Source: a virus. From it: 36,775 bases of DNA. Below the pieces are notes generated by a model, which was given only the letters and a program-made list of their open reading frames with translations, made no database searches and was not told the DNA's origin. Position numbers and translations under genes: made by a program. Each line of letters begins with the position of its first letter. Position 1 is the first letter of the stretch. Of this stretch, positions 9,101 through 17,640 are shown one piece after another. Where the stretch lies: positions 1 through 36,775 of the IMG/VR virus record IMGVR_UViG_3300030060_003777; one strand, written 5' to 3'.

Positions 9101-10310
9101 CGTTTGCAAATTCAAATTGTGGCAGTTGCTTTTCTAAAGAAATCTTATCATCCATTTTTCCTACTTTAAGCCACCCACCTGTAAGTAATGCAGTCTCTGT
9201 AACTGAGGTTGCTAATCTTGCAGCTTTTGATGACGTATCTATAAGTAAGCCTTTATTAATATATTCTTTAATTTCTTTTTTAACTTGCTTAGATAACGCC
9301 ATTTGACCACCTTTTTTTGCTATAGCTCCTACTCCATACGTTGCTGCTATTTCTCCTGCAAATGGTATCATTTGAGCTAAAACATCAAAAACCTGTGCTC
9401 CTACAGTTGAATTTTCAAACTTTCTATCTTCTGCAATTTCTTTTAAAAATTCTATTTGTTGGTCTGTTAATTCTTTTCCTGCTCTTATATCTGCTAAATA
9501 TTTCATAGCTGTCGCTAATTTTACTGCTTCTTTTGAACTTGAATAAAATGGCATAAAGTCTGACAATTCTTTTTGTGCCATTGCATCCCATACATTTCTT
9601 TCTCTTTGCTCAAACTTTGGCACTTCATCTTCTTCAGGTGTTTTAATATCAAAAAAATCTTTTTCTAAAGTACCCTTAGCTACTGAGTTTTGAAACTTTC
9701 TTAAAAGCTCTACATAGGCTACGCTTCCATCTTCTTTGATTTTAGGTGAACGCTCTATTACCTCATCAACTAATTCTGGATTATCAGACATCCATTTATC
9801 AAATGCTGCCCTACTATTTTGGAAGGGGTCTATACCTATAAGTTCTGTGTATTTTTGTCTTTTTTGTTCTTTTTCTTCGTTTATTTTATTTTCTAAAGCT
9901 TTTGCTGAATCTTCTTGGTCTATAACTGATTGTACATCTGTTAATGAATTTTTAGGTTCGTAGTCTTCTATTTGTCCATACAGGTATGATGTTTTAAGTT
10001 TTTTTCTTTCTTTAGCTTCTGCTGCTACTCTTAGTCTTTTATCCCCTACTGTTCTTCTTTGTTGGAATGCTCCTCTTCCTGTAGTATCATCTTCTATAGA
10101 TTCGTATGTTCTTAGGAGTGGGTCTGGGGTTCGTAAGCGATTCTCTAGCTCTGTAATAGCTGTTCCATACTGCTCATCAAACTGCTCTGGGTTTGCTTGA
10201 ATTTTAGCATACTCATCTCGTATGTATTTTTTTTGTTCTTCGTTTAAATCGTCTACTGAGTAAAAAGTAGTATATTTACTTTTAAATAAATTCTTAAATG
10301 GGTTAGCCAT
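3105..10310 (-). CDS. Giant polyvalent internal virion (ejection) protein
   Basis: This is a 2401-residue protein, about a fifth of the genome. Visible parts: an N-terminal helical region, a hydrophobic stretch around 303-333 (MIPFAGEIAATYGVGAIA), long Lys/Glu/Arg-rich coils (about 600-660 and 850-890), a duplicated acidic linker motif (near 897-935 and 1085-1123), a conserved block around 1210-1360 with DWYSSKTKNA and AFYQNLMGNYDMLTM, and a C-terminal block with NPEFLITNFERDIQTA (about 1915-1930) and FNQQGEMGSLINTLYLFSNA (about 2070-2092). The last block resembles domains of the large polyvalent phage proteins described by Iyer and colleagues (LPD38-like, from memory). A hydrophobic helix lies at about 2110-2128. 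Such proteins are packaged in the head and ejected with the DNA. Its position after two small Gln/Ala- or Lys-rich proteins and before a lysozyme-like gene matches the internal-core gene block of podoviruses. Confidence 0.8.
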   Translation of the reverse strand: MANPFKNLFKSKYTTFYSVDDLNEEQKKYIRDEYAKIQANPEQFDEQYGTAITELENRLRTPDPLLRTYESIEDDTTGRGAFQQRRTVGDKRLRVAAEAKERKKLKTSYLYGQIEDYEPKNSLTDVQSVIDQEDSAKALENKINEEKEQKRQKYTELIGIDPFQNSRAAFDKWMSDNPELVDEVIERSPKIKEDGSVAYVELLRKFQNSVAKGTLEKDFFDIKTPEEDEVPKFEQRERNVWDAMAQKELSDFMPFYSSSKEAVKLATAMKYLADIRAGKELTDQQIEFLKEIAEDRKFENSTVGAQVFDVLAQMIPFAGEIAATYGVGAIAKKGGQMALSKQVKKEIKEYINKGLLIDTSSKAARLATSVTETALLTGGWLKVGKMDDKISLEKQLPQFEFANEGLLITEEGMDKHTADKQGTTEAAIEFVTEVFFGKALNKFFPFVSSKVKKVYNKLSPGQTETAVSQSVANTIADAIRRNAPNVKITKETLVKIRQYLQVAGYDGVLAEWGEERIGDATRELIYAMSQSKGIDGEPLLPGFDNPQYRENVFRDLQKGDYGTAIENMSVELIAFSIPVAGASTYAGSKTYLKERKFKKDFESIATKRDELKEKNKETEEELKTLQNKKKLTKKDKKRKEELIEDRRMSEAISVIETIVKENPKLKNEADIEIIDEVGEVTAEQLEEQGTSMEEEGLPKDTKKARFLGKTFLKNNLKLGLELRRGANLDTAVEEYFGLAYRGGLTDKQSDAFEEYYDRYTTDIEFRTKVNEKINELIPDSVSDVTQTLSEQELFEKEGKAKFYESQEKPKTFVDKLFNGIKNNFNKVFGNITLDDKIRDVYEKAGARKVKIKAERAQKLEERRAKRQERQEEKQEKREAKETAKEEKREAKQDRKRKRLRPGVEPTLDERFDDAQYDEVAEPELEDLPDIVPPKPKEIKERKEKAKKIKSKPRLFNFLNRRASKLARKKIKTISPVAIREVKIKLEQQAPKQVIPDDPRQPLEILRDILGDEQFQDLTGIYTGPIQQIETVEPRIIETLKEKFEPLPYESLDFFDVIPEKKQEQILKEVEKKVGKETIKPIRDLKKPKKPGARVTEDEAFEDATYDDVPKPKLDKLPKIKKPKKKSKTSFQLIGNEKKLSSTVFFTGKEKAPKFKNISELSRFITNRTKKIQEDLGVDLTEDTPENNKLIGEVLIDEINEELKRDWNASDWYSSKTKNAVDIIKLIDPSIAEEKNEMAFKFALAITSNGKAVGPNLKLALENYEYFKENGVFNENLEGGGKEQAAMRKAMKLHNDLKKEWGEDKLNKFLNTEFTVKEIEETGLKKISGELVDTKVYGSSIFGPKVGGAFYQNLMGNYDMLTMDLHFTRNMERIIGNLLPTRDIKKQLDAFKSELRKSKKARNTYNVTKDTYKDEKRLAEIAKDLHNKYSSGGFKDKTNLNKKAKNLDERINKPKEAPQGGKERNRFREIMKYVVENSQASSIADAQAILWFPQKRFYGKFGITGESINETDYEIEATKLARQRNVPDSRIQRVLGAKQPSIAKESSKDVSKKTIDLLSGKGFVPRKKKPDVSYQLKPLDQPAELSDETWSEIFKRKVVNRLSRLEKVTAEIGDVDEQTNAYLAAVLYEGKTEDRIDRFQKYIEDYIKRLKKAGFTVDDIGEYLYARHAEERNAKVKEDDPTFEGTGSGMSREDTTLEDGTVVEGYESILKRFEGTKIQRFAREFDRKVIKERLNILKKGGLITQETYDFFTEESPYENYVPLKGTSEKKQGGTGTSGFSIVGKDIKRKRGRNSRADNPFVQALVDYELAIVRAEKNEVSSKFYLFTLENPSNLWEVGGRRYLPRYDKDGEVAFFDPMTLQENQVQAFVDGKLKVITINDTGLLNAMKNLGTGTTFRFAQKFNTYLRAIYTSFNPEFLITNFERDIQTALINMQASTDIKVTSKIMKDIMGGAPMRAIYRTRREKGDAKLSINQEKLNEYRKYYAEYKKEGGAMGWVATQSVEDKLNDLKKVIARAQSSRNPKQFFRYLGKWVEDMNMTVEQAVRLATYANLRKSGLSRAEAAKISKELTVNFNQQGEMGSLINTLYLFSNATIQGNYFLYKAFKKSRKVKAASAGIILATVILNIFNRMNGGDDWEKYSDYEKDFHWLYILPNGNVVKMKVPYGYNIFHVMGNVTEEAIAGKITYDKAFTRVLESILHAASPIGFGEGFSQYVPTVFGLKPMVEIWLNENFMGGKQRPDQPHFEAKKPDSQLYFNSINPDIKAVTTWVNKVTGGSEKVSGKVDVSPETLEHLLDTFTGGTGRFIERSYRTGKQLLQGNVPPLKEIPFVRTFVSEPNKYTMLYKMYDMYEESARTIYTKNEIKEFKKYLSSSVKDGAIENKKAKKIMTTFNENQREARASMK

Positions 10311-11098
10311 TATTTACCTGATATTATCCTTAGTAGTTCATTGTCACTGTATTTTTTCTTTTTTGGAATTTGGGATGGTATAGTCCTAGCTACTTCTTCT
10401 CTAGTTCTAGGTGGTGTTGAAAATGAGCCAGGCTGAACATCCATATTTTTTCTCATCATTTCTTCTTTAGCCATACTTGTATCTATTTTTTGTTCTCTTC
10501 TTTCTTTTGCATCAGAATATTCCCTAACTCCAGGTGATGCTGATGGAGTAAATTTACCAAAATCTTTTTGAGGTAAGGCACCAAAGGCATCTAAAGCTTC
10601 TTCTCTAAAATCTTCATCGCCAGACTGTGATAATGCCCACGCTTTTTTCATTGCTTTTATTTTATTTTTTTGCAAGTTTTTTAATCTTGGATTGTTGGAA
10701 ATAATATCTGCAACATCTACTTCATCCTCCATAAAGTTCGCTTTCATTAAATCATCAATTTCTTTTTGTAGCTTTGCATCTATTTTAAAGTATTCATCCA
10801 TAGAAGAATCATATTTTTCTCGTTGAATTTCAGAAGAACTTTTATATTTTTCAACTTGTTTATTTCTTTCTACTTTATCTTCCATGGTTTTAGTTTCTTC
10901 TTTTTTTACAGCTTTTTTAAATGCTTCTTCTTTTTCTGATTGTTTATTTTGATTTATTGCTTCTTCTTCAGATACAAACTTTAAAAACTTACCATCATCA
11001 TCTGTTATAAAATGTCGACCAGATGCGTCATTTTTATATCCTTTATTTGGAAGTAAAGATTTATCTCTATTTATTTTTCTGATTATTCTTTTTGACAT
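10310..11098 (-). CDS. Charged internal virion-region protein
   Basis: This 262-residue protein is dominated by Lys and Glu. An N-terminal basic segment (MSKRIIRKINRDKS) is followed by a short motif with GRHFITDDDGKFLKF, then helical charged sequence and a flexible Pro/Ser-containing C-terminus. It overlaps the giant gene downstream by one base (TAATG) and the Ala/Gln-rich gene upstream by one base. No enzyme motif is visible. Position suggests a component of the internal core or an accessory of the giant ejected protein. Confidence 0.65.
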   Translation of the reverse strand: MSKRIIRKINRDKSLLPNKGYKNDASGRHFITDDDGKFLKFVSEEEAINQNKQSEKEEAFKKAVKKEETKTMEDKVERNKQVEKYKSSSEIQREKYDSSMDEYFKIDAKLQKEIDDLMKANFMEDEVDVADIISNNPRLKNLQKNKIKAMKKAWALSQSGDEDFREEALDAFGALPQKDFGKFTPSASPGVREYSDAKERREQKIDTSMAKEEMMRKNMDVQPGSFSTPPRTREEVARTIPSQIPKKKKYSDNELLRIISGK

Positions 11099-11748
11099 TA
11101 ATTATTCTCTCCTGCTAATGTATTTCCTGAACCACTTGAAGTTGGGAAGTATTGTTCATTCAAATAATTGGTCGCACCTTGCCCAAACATTTCTAATCCT
11201 GTATCTAAAACCATACTTAGGCGACTACCTTGTGCTGCTCTTCCTGCTTTATAATTTGCCTCTACTTGTCCACGTTTCATTGCAATTTCTTTTAGTATCT
11301 GTGCTCTTCTCATTTGTGCTTGCGATAAATTTCTTGCTGCATCTGCTTTAGTTTTTTCATTATCCATAGCTATTTGACGTGCTTGCTGTGCTATAGACGC
11401 TCTTACATCTGAACCCACTCTACGAGAAACATCTTGTGCTATTATTGAACCTTCTAATCCCTGCTGAGTAATCCTTTGCATCGCCTGTGCCTCTTGTGCT
11501 TCTCCTTGCTGGTATAGAGGCTGTGCCATTTGTTGATTTAACTTTGCTACATCCATTGTACCTTGCTCTGCACCTTTACGCATTCTAGCCATTGCTTGTT
11601 GCTCTTCTGCAGTCATTCCCGAGGCTTGGTCTAATGCTTTAAGTTGTTCTTTTCTTTGTGCTTTTAATGCTTCAATATTACTTTTACGTTGCATTGATTT
11701 TTGTGCTAGTTTTGCTGCTGCTAATGCTGCTACTGCTACTAATGACAT
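11098..11748 (-). CDS. Ala/Gln-rich internal virion protein (T7 gp14-like position)
   Basis: This 216-residue protein starts with an apolar segment (LVAVAALAAAKLA) and continues as an Ala-, Gln-, Met- and Arg-rich helix. It ends in a Gly/Ser-rich tail with the sequence FPTSSGSGNTLAG. Composition and place between the tail genes and the giant protein match the small internal core/ejection proteins of podoviruses such as T7 gp14 or P22 gp7, although I see no direct sequence signature. It is translationally linked on both sides by one-base overlaps. Confidence 0.65.
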   Translation of the reverse strand: MSLVAVAALAAAKLAQKSMQRKSNIEALKAQRKEQLKALDQASGMTAEEQQAMARMRKGAEQGTMDVAKLNQQMAQPLYQQGEAQEAQAMQRITQQGLEGSIIAQDVSRRVGSDVRASIAQQARQIAMDNEKTKADAARNLSQAQMRRAQILKEIAMKRGQVEANYKAGRAAQGSRLSMVLDTGLEMFGQGATNYLNEQYFPTSSGSGNTLAGENN

Positions 11749-12761
11749 TAGATTTCCTCCTTAATACTATGCATAAGGTCTCTATCTAATGATTGGTTCA
11801 CATATTTATCCATATTTAAAGACCATTTCGTCCAATAGGTGTTATATAGTTCTGGTGAAGATTTAGCGTTTGCTAGTGCTACTGCATAATCGCATAAGCT
11901 TGCATGAAATCTGTTTGGTATTAATGGTGCCTTGCTTCTAAAATTTTTAATAATCATCATACTACCATTAATTGATGTAATTCCATTAGCGAGCCTAGAG
12001 CCTTCTGGATTAGCACCTGCATCTAAACCTAGTTTCTGCGTTACTTTATATATTGACAATCCATTGTTGCTATCTAGCTGACCTACTGATGCACCCATAT
12101 CATGTATATTATTTGTATCACCTTTGTCTGGCAAACCTGGTATTCCTGTAATAAAACCAAATGGCTGCCCTACTATTGACCCTGGTGCTGCTAGTGCTCC
12201 TGAAGTTTTTTCCCATCTATACTGCAATCCTGCTAGCTCTGTACTGTGCTCTGTATTTAACATCACAAAATCATTATCTGAGCCTGTTTCAACATAAGAT
12301 AAAATTGTTAAAACTCTATCTGCACTTCTATTTGTTAGTGATTCTTTGTAGTGTAGTAAAAATTTATCTGACTGCTTAGGTGCTCTATTAAATACAATAA
12401 ACTCACCTGCTATTGAATATCCTGTAGGGGTTCCACCTGGTACTGTATTGTCGTTACTTTGCCTGTATATTTCATCTTCTGTTAATTTTTTTAACCTTGT
12501 TCCTTCATGGTAAACAGCTACATCTCTTACATACTCTGGAGGCAAATGAAAGTAGTTCCTGTCAACGTACTGCTGAGATGTTGCATGAGTTGATATACCA
12601 CCACCAGTAAGCGTGTTTGATACCTGAATAGTGTACAATGCGTCATACAGCTCTAACTCATGAGACAGCTCTTGCTCTGCCTCTTTTAAAAGCTCCTTTA
12701 GCAAACCACCTGGTGCGTCTGTAAAGAGTAAACATCTATCTACTAATTTATCCCATGTCAT
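11748..12761 (-). CDS. Virion protein, tail adaptor-like
   Basis: This 337-residue protein has an N-terminal helical part (MTWDKLVDRCLLFTDAPGG, then a helix rich in Glu and Leu) resembling the start of head-tail adaptor proteins such as P22 gp4-like or gp6-like families. Beta-rich sequence with NYFHLPPEYVRDVAVYHEG and a C-terminal helical segment (SLCDYAVALANAKSS) follow. It comes directly after the tail nozzle gene and a 38-residue coiled-coil gene. A second adaptor-like protein of 204 residues lies just upstream of the nozzle, so one of the two may be a tail accessory or gatekeeper. Confidence 0.6.
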   Translation of the reverse strand: MTWDKLVDRCLLFTDAPGGLLKELLKEAEQELSHELELYDALYTIQVSNTLTGGGISTHATSQQYVDRNYFHLPPEYVRDVAVYHEGTRLKKLTEDEIYRQSNDNTVPGGTPTGYSIAGEFIVFNRAPKQSDKFLLHYKESLTNRSADRVLTILSYVETGSDNDFVMLNTEHSTELAGLQYRWEKTSGALAAPGSIVGQPFGFITGIPGLPDKGDTNNIHDMGASVGQLDSNNGLSIYKVTQKLGLDAGANPEGSRLANGITSINGSMMIIKNFRSKAPLIPNRFHASLCDYAVALANAKSSPELYNTYWTKWSLNMDKYVNQSLDRDLMHSIKEEI

Positions 12762-12762
12762 A

Positions 12763-12879
12763 TTAACTTCCTTGTTCTAATTTTTTTATTCTTGCCTCTA
12801 AGTCAGATATTATCTGCTGTAACCTTGCTATTAATTTATTTATTTCTTGGTCTGTTGACTTATATCCTATACTACTCAT
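12763..12879 (-). CDS. 38-residue coiled-coil micro-protein
   Basis: This ORF overlaps the end of the nozzle gene by 8 nt (its ATGAG is inside the last codons) and ends 1 nt before the ATG of the 337-residue gene (TAATATG). The sequence contains INKLIARLQQIISDLEARI followed by KKLEQGS, a clean heptad repeat with Leu/Ile every 3-4 residues, so it should form a short coiled coil. Its precise fit between two virion genes supports expression. Candidate roles are an oligomerising plug, a tail-tip peptide, or a chaperone; none is shown. Confidence 0.6.
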   Translation of the reverse strand: MSSIGYKSTDQEINKLIARLQQIISDLEARIKKLEQGS

Positions 12880-15800
12880 ATTCTATATCCACATATTTAA
12901 TTTCATAACTGTTATTGTCTTGAGAATCCCCATCGTTGTTTATTTCAATTTGAACGTGTTTGCCTGTGCTTTGAACTCTAGTTGATTGAGTCCCATTTAA
13001 ATATGAATTTTTAGATTGCGTTCCTTGGTCTGTAATTACATCTAAATCTAATGTTCTTGAGCCACCACTTCTTTCTGTAATAGTGTTTACTCTTCTAACT
13101 CTAGTTTTGTTATTTAATGTTGAAAGTATTTGCTTTCCTGTTTTCATTGTAACTTCAACAGGATTACTTGCACTATTGCAATCGTTATAATTGCTACCTT
13201 CAGCTAACTGTAATTTTGAATTTGTTCCCCTGTCAATAAATATTAGTTCATTGTTGTGATTTAAAGACATATGTTTTATTCCAGTGGTATTACCTCCATA
13301 TAAATATTGATACCATACTTGTCTTGTTATATCAAATACATACATAATAGTTGAAGGCTGTGGAAACCAACTAACATACAAGCGATTATATTTAGGGTCG
13401 TATTGTAAATTTAATTTTTCTTCGTTAAAGATTGCTGTTTGTGTTTGCCATGCTGATTTAATAGGCTCTGTTATTGACTGAACTGTAAATCCTGAATCTA
13501 AAAAGTAAATTGCATTTTTTGAACCAAAATAAATTCCATTAGGTCCTTTCGCTATTGTTCTGTCGTGTAAACACCCAATATTAGGATGAGATTCTACTAA
13601 ACTCCAGTTGGTTGGGTCGCCACTAGGTACATTAATTCTAAATATTCCTCTTGTCATAAACACAACAATATCGCTCATCAAAGTTTCTATTCCTACTATT
13701 TCTCCACCTTGAAGGTCATCGAGCTTTATAAAGTTGCTTGTAGGTATTACATCTGGAGAACCTGGGTTTGAAAACATAACAAAGTTAGGATATTCTTCTG
13801 AATTGTCATCTGCAGTAATTTTTACATTAGCTACAAACTGCCTACCATTAAGCATTGTAGCGTATTTAAATTTAACGTCTGTTGATGTAGATGTTTCATT
13901 TGAATGTCTAGCTCCGTCTGGTAGTCCAGGGTCAAAAAAGTCCATTTTAACATATGATGAAGTATTGTCGTTATCCCAATAAAATTGATAGTTTGAGCTA
14001 CCAAAAATAAAACTATCTTTATTATTGTCACTTATAGAATTTCCTGGGACACCATCTACACATTTTATAAAAGGTCCATAGTTGTCTGAAATGTAACTTC
14101 TGTCATCATCTACGTCAACTGGCATAAACGAACCTGGATTAGTAGAATCTTCTTGTATTCTGTTGCCTTTTAAAGTCCCAGGTGGGAATTGCAAATCTTT
14201 TATTTCTGAAGACGCTATAACATTTTCTCCCATAAAACCTCTTAATCCTTTAGATAATTCAAATCCTGGTATTTCCTCTCTTAAAGATACGCCCCAATAT
14301 TGCACACATCTTGATTGAGGTGCATTTGCAGAGGCTGTGTCATCAGGCATAGAATCTGGAATATTTATAAATGTTGCTAAAAATAAATCATCACTTGACA
14401 ATGTGACTTTATATTGAAAATATGTCCAAGGAATGTTTCCATTTTTTTCACCTTTTCCTCTAGCTACTATTTTTAAACCTGATGAATTAGGGTCTGCTGT
14501 GGAGTAGCCTACTGTGTTTAAATAACTATAAAAGTGAGCATCTGGTGCATCTAAACCTACTGCTCTTACCCATCCACTTATTATGAAATTTCCTGTTAAA
14601 TCCGTACCACCAGTATTTAATTGGTGTGATATACCTGCTAAATTTCTCGAGTCTCTTTGATTATATATTATTAAATCTAGTCCTGTTGAAGCAGCATCAG
14701 CTATAGGATGACCAAAAGGATTGCCTGTAGTATAAATTGCATCATCATTAACCATGTTACCATCGTAGTTAGTTATATCAAATGGTATTGGACTTCCTAA
14801 ACTATCATGTATTTTTTCATCTGTGCTTGCAAAATACCACCCTCCATTAGGGGAGCCTCCTGTACAGCTATCATCTCCTCCTAATATAGATTCTGTTTCT
14901 TCAGATATATGATTAAATTTGCACGTTTTCATTGCACCGTATTCAGACCTTGATAAACCATTGCCTAAATTTGCTGTGAATCCTGCTGCTAAATCCACAG
15001 ATTTAAATCCTGTAGATTGAAAGTTATTTGCTCCTGTTCCATTAGTTGTATTGTAAGCTATACCATCCATCATTAATACTGATGAATCTAATGATGTGTG
15101 AGTACCTTCGCTTCCTCCTGATAGCGTATTACCACCTGAAAACCATACTCTATCAGATTCCATATATCCATTTGTTATTTGATGCTGATTAGTATCGTTA
15201 TCTCCCATGTATATGGATTTTATTTTGTAGTACGTTCCATTGTTTGTGCTTCTGTATACATTTATTGCACTTGTTCTTGGATTTAATTTGCTTAAATCTA
15301 TTTTTGTAGTTGAAAGCATACATCCTTTTTTATTGCTTGTAACGCTGTTTTTATTATTTTTGTCAGGGATTCTATTTAGTATATTAGTTGAGCTTGATGT
15401 TAAAGCATTTTCTAATAGCTCTTCTTGGACTCCATCGTAAACTGGTATAAACTTATAAGTATACTCATTGTCTTCTAAATTTAATGTTCCATTAATATAT
15501 CTTATACTATCATTTGTGCCACCTACATCATCAATTTTGAATGTCTCTAATGTGTAAGTACCATCTTTAAGTAAAGGAACTGCTGTATCTAAATACCATG
15601 TAGGGTATAATGTGTGTGCGTTAGAATTATAAACAGGCTTTAGCAAGCCATTAAAATGATGTCTGTTAATATACTGAAAAAATAATGGTGAATGTTCTAA
15701 CCCACAAGCAAATCTTATTCCGTCTGTATATGTTCTTTGTCTAATAAAGGCTCCTGATAAAGCATTGTACGAAGAATCATCATCGTTTTGTGCTAATATA

Positions 15801-16708
15801 TCTAAATCTCCATAATCATTTGCATTTACTAATGCTATTCTTTTTTCATTTGGTGATACACTAGAATCATTATAGGTAATACATAATGCTTTTCCATCAT
15901 ATGAATCTGTACTTGTTATTTGTAAATTATTTGGAGTTGACTCATCGTCAAATCTATCAATAATGAACGTAAATGTAACTGTTGTTCCTGTGTCAAGAGT
16001 CTCATCTTGAAATGCTGTTGCTATAAATGTTATAACAGTTGACGAATCTACTCTTTTTATGGTCAACGCTCTATCTTTATTTGCACAAGCTACACCACCA
16101 TCAGTTGCACTTGTGCTTATAGTTATTGTGTCCCCTGCTTTAAAAACATTTCTAAAGTCAGCAGTTTGACCTGGAACTGTAAGCCCTAAAGTTCCATTCC
16201 CAAGACTCATTCTTATATGTGTTTTAACTATGCCTGAAATAAGGTCTGCTCCAATGTCTGATGCTGATATTCCTACTATGGTAAACGTATTTGCATCTGG
16301 GACTGTAGATACTTTATGTTCTCCATATATTGCTTGATATGCACCAAGTCCTGAGACTTCAAATCCTGATAAATGTACAGTATCTCCTACCGATAAGTTG
16401 TGTGAACTTTTTGTAAATACTCCATCGTCAGCTTCACAAGTTACTCCTGTTAAAACTCCTCCAAAGGTCAAATTATTTGAAGAAACTGGGGCTAATACAG
16501 CTCCTGCTAATTTTCTATGGGTTATTGCACCTAGTGTATCAATTTCTTTGCTTGAAAATGAAGTTAATGCTCCTGTTCCTTTTCTTCTAATTAATTTACC
16601 ATTTTCTTGACGTAAATTAATAAGCTCTGTAAACCCATCAAACCCTACATCAAATTCACTAGCCTCTGTATTTAAACTTCCATTTATATTTACAATCTTA
16701 GTCGGCAT
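12872..16708 (-). CDS. Tail nozzle / tail tubular protein B-like
   Basis: This is a 1278-residue, beta-rich protein. The opening, with NINGSLNTEASEFDVGFDG and ENGKLIRRKGTGALTSF, is the typical start of podoviral nozzle proteins (T7 gp12, P22 gp10). The last third has the nozzle phrases IVGIETLMSDIVVFMTRGIF, KGPNGIYFGSKNAIYFLD and SWFPQPSTIMYVFDITRQ. The middle (about 500-950) is Gly/Asn/Ser-rich and looks like inserted beta domains, making it longer than T7 gp12 (about 790 residues). It follows the 204-residue adaptor with a one-base overlap. It should form the hexameric channel below the adaptor, and inserted domains may carry receptor contacts. Confidence 0.8.
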   Translation of the reverse strand: MPTKIVNINGSLNTEASEFDVGFDGFTELINLRQENGKLIRRKGTGALTSFSSKEIDTLGAITHRKLAGAVLAPVSSNNLTFGGVLTGVTCEADDGVFTKSSHNLSVGDTVHLSGFEVSGLGAYQAIYGEHKVSTVPDANTFTIVGISASDIGADLISGIVKTHIRMSLGNGTLGLTVPGQTADFRNVFKAGDTITISTSATDGGVACANKDRALTIKRVDSSTVITFIATAFQDETLDTGTTVTFTFIIDRFDDESTPNNLQITSTDSYDGKALCITYNDSSVSPNEKRIALVNANDYGDLDILAQNDDDSSYNALSGAFIRQRTYTDGIRFACGLEHSPLFFQYINRHHFNGLLKPVYNSNAHTLYPTWYLDTAVPLLKDGTYTLETFKIDDVGGTNDSIRYINGTLNLEDNEYTYKFIPVYDGVQEELLENALTSSSTNILNRIPDKNNKNSVTSNKKGCMLSTTKIDLSKLNPRTSAINVYRSTNNGTYYKIKSIYMGDNDTNQHQITNGYMESDRVWFSGGNTLSGGSEGTHTSLDSSVLMMDGIAYNTTNGTGANNFQSTGFKSVDLAAGFTANLGNGLSRSEYGAMKTCKFNHISEETESILGGDDSCTGGSPNGGWYFASTDEKIHDSLGSPIPFDITNYDGNMVNDDAIYTTGNPFGHPIADAASTGLDLIIYNQRDSRNLAGISHQLNTGGTDLTGNFIISGWVRAVGLDAPDAHFYSYLNTVGYSTADPNSSGLKIVARGKGEKNGNIPWTYFQYKVTLSSDDLFLATFINIPDSMPDDTASANAPQSRCVQYWGVSLREEIPGFELSKGLRGFMGENVIASSEIKDLQFPPGTLKGNRIQEDSTNPGSFMPVDVDDDRSYISDNYGPFIKCVDGVPGNSISDNNKDSFIFGSSNYQFYWDNDNTSSYVKMDFFDPGLPDGARHSNETSTSTDVKFKYATMLNGRQFVANVKITADDNSEEYPNFVMFSNPGSPDVIPTSNFIKLDDLQGGEIVGIETLMSDIVVFMTRGIFRINVPSGDPTNWSLVESHPNIGCLHDRTIAKGPNGIYFGSKNAIYFLDSGFTVQSITEPIKSAWQTQTAIFNEEKLNLQYDPKYNRLYVSWFPQPSTIMYVFDITRQVWYQYLYGGNTTGIKHMSLNHNNELIFIDRGTNSKLQLAEGSNYNDCNSASNPVEVTMKTGKQILSTLNNKTRVRRVNTITERSGGSRTLDLDVITDQGTQSKNSYLNGTQSTRVQSTGKHVQIEINNDGDSQDNNSYEIKYVDIEYE

Positions 16709-17322
16709 TATACTCCTGAAGCGTTTATTGTTTGTATCATTGCTGCTGCGTTATTAGCTGCTGCAGTTGCTCTATTTTGCCTATTGTCTTGTCTCCATAA
16801 TAGTGCTTCTGCTAGCTCTACTATTACCTGTTGTACTGAGTCACTAAAATATTCAATTTCGTTTGAATTATCAGCTATATTTGCTGGGCTTCCTATATAA
16901 ATTATTTGACAACTAGTTACTGGGTCATCTTTAGTAGATACATATAATCTATTAGCCATTATCGTTCCTAATGTCCCATAGCTATAATTACCACCCTCTT
17001 TAAATCCTGCAGGGCTTACCATCTCTATAAATCTATTATTTGTATTATCATAGGCTTTTACTATTCTGTTCATTAATGGGTCTGATGCACCAGGTAGAGT
17101 AAAAAAATCATTTTGCCCAAAATTATCATCATCATTATCTGCATCTACTGTATCTAAATCTTCTTGTTGTTGCAAATGTACAAGTGCGTCATTTGTAAGC
17201 ATTGATACTGCTTGACGCTGTGCATCATTAAGTGCTACTAATTTTTGTGCTGAAGCAAAATTTACATGACCAGTATCCTCTAGTCTGTAACCTAAGCTTA
17301 TTATCATTTCATTGCCTGTCAT
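16708..17322 (-). CDS. Head-tail adaptor / tail tubular protein A-like
   Basis: This 204-residue protein has an N-terminal helical region (MTGNEMIISLGYRLEDTG, then FASAQKLVALNDAQRQAV), a central beta part with VKAYDNTNNRFIEMVSPAGF, and a long C-terminal helix starting at DSVQQVIVELAEALLW. This helix-beta-helix plan and the place between capsid and nozzle genes fit the dodecameric adaptor ring (T7 gp11-like). The TAATG-type overlap with the nozzle gene couples their translation. Confidence 0.7.
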   Translation of the reverse strand: MTGNEMIISLGYRLEDTGHVNFASAQKLVALNDAQRQAVSMLTNDALVHLQQQEDLDTVDADNDDDNFGQNDFFTLPGASDPLMNRIVKAYDNTNNRFIEMVSPAGFKEGGNYSYGTLGTIMANRLYVSTKDDPVTSCQIIYIGSPANIADNSNEIEYFSDSVQQVIVELAEALLWRQDNRQNRATAAANNAAAMIQTINASGV

Positions 17323-17323
17323 A

Positions 17324-17626
17324 CTAACTTCCTTTTTTCCATTTCATAGATGGGCTCTTTGTTTTACTTGGGCTCCACTTTACTTTGTCTGCCCAGTATG
17401 CTGCACTAAATATTCCCTTTAAAATATTTCTTTTATGTCTACTCTTAAATGCTTTTCTTTGTCCTGCTGTTTGATTTGTTTTAACTCCTTGCTGTCCAAA
17501 TCTAATTGTTTTAGTCTTGTCACCTTTTTTAGCTACTACTATATGTGATTTTTTAGGATGACCTGGGGTTCTCTTCGGTTTATTATATCCTGATACCCCT
17601 GCTTTTTTTAATTTACTATCTTTCAT
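17324..17626 (-). CDS. Small basic conserved virion-region protein
   Basis: This is a 100-residue, very basic protein. The segments GYNKPKRTPGHPKKSHIVVAK, KTIRFGQQGVKTNQTAG and ILKGIFSAAYWADKVKW recall a small family common in marine and environmental phages, of unknown function. It lies immediately after a strong hairpin downstream of the decoration gene and ends 1 nt before the adaptor start region. A DNA-neutralising or head-completion role is possible but unsupported. Confidence 0.75.
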   Translation of the reverse strand: MKDSKLKKAGVSGYNKPKRTPGHPKKSHIVVAKKGDKTKTIRFGQQGVKTNQTAGQRKAFKSRHKRNILKGIFSAAYWADKVKWSPSKTKSPSMKWKKGS

Positions 17627-17640
17627 TTATCTCCAAATAT

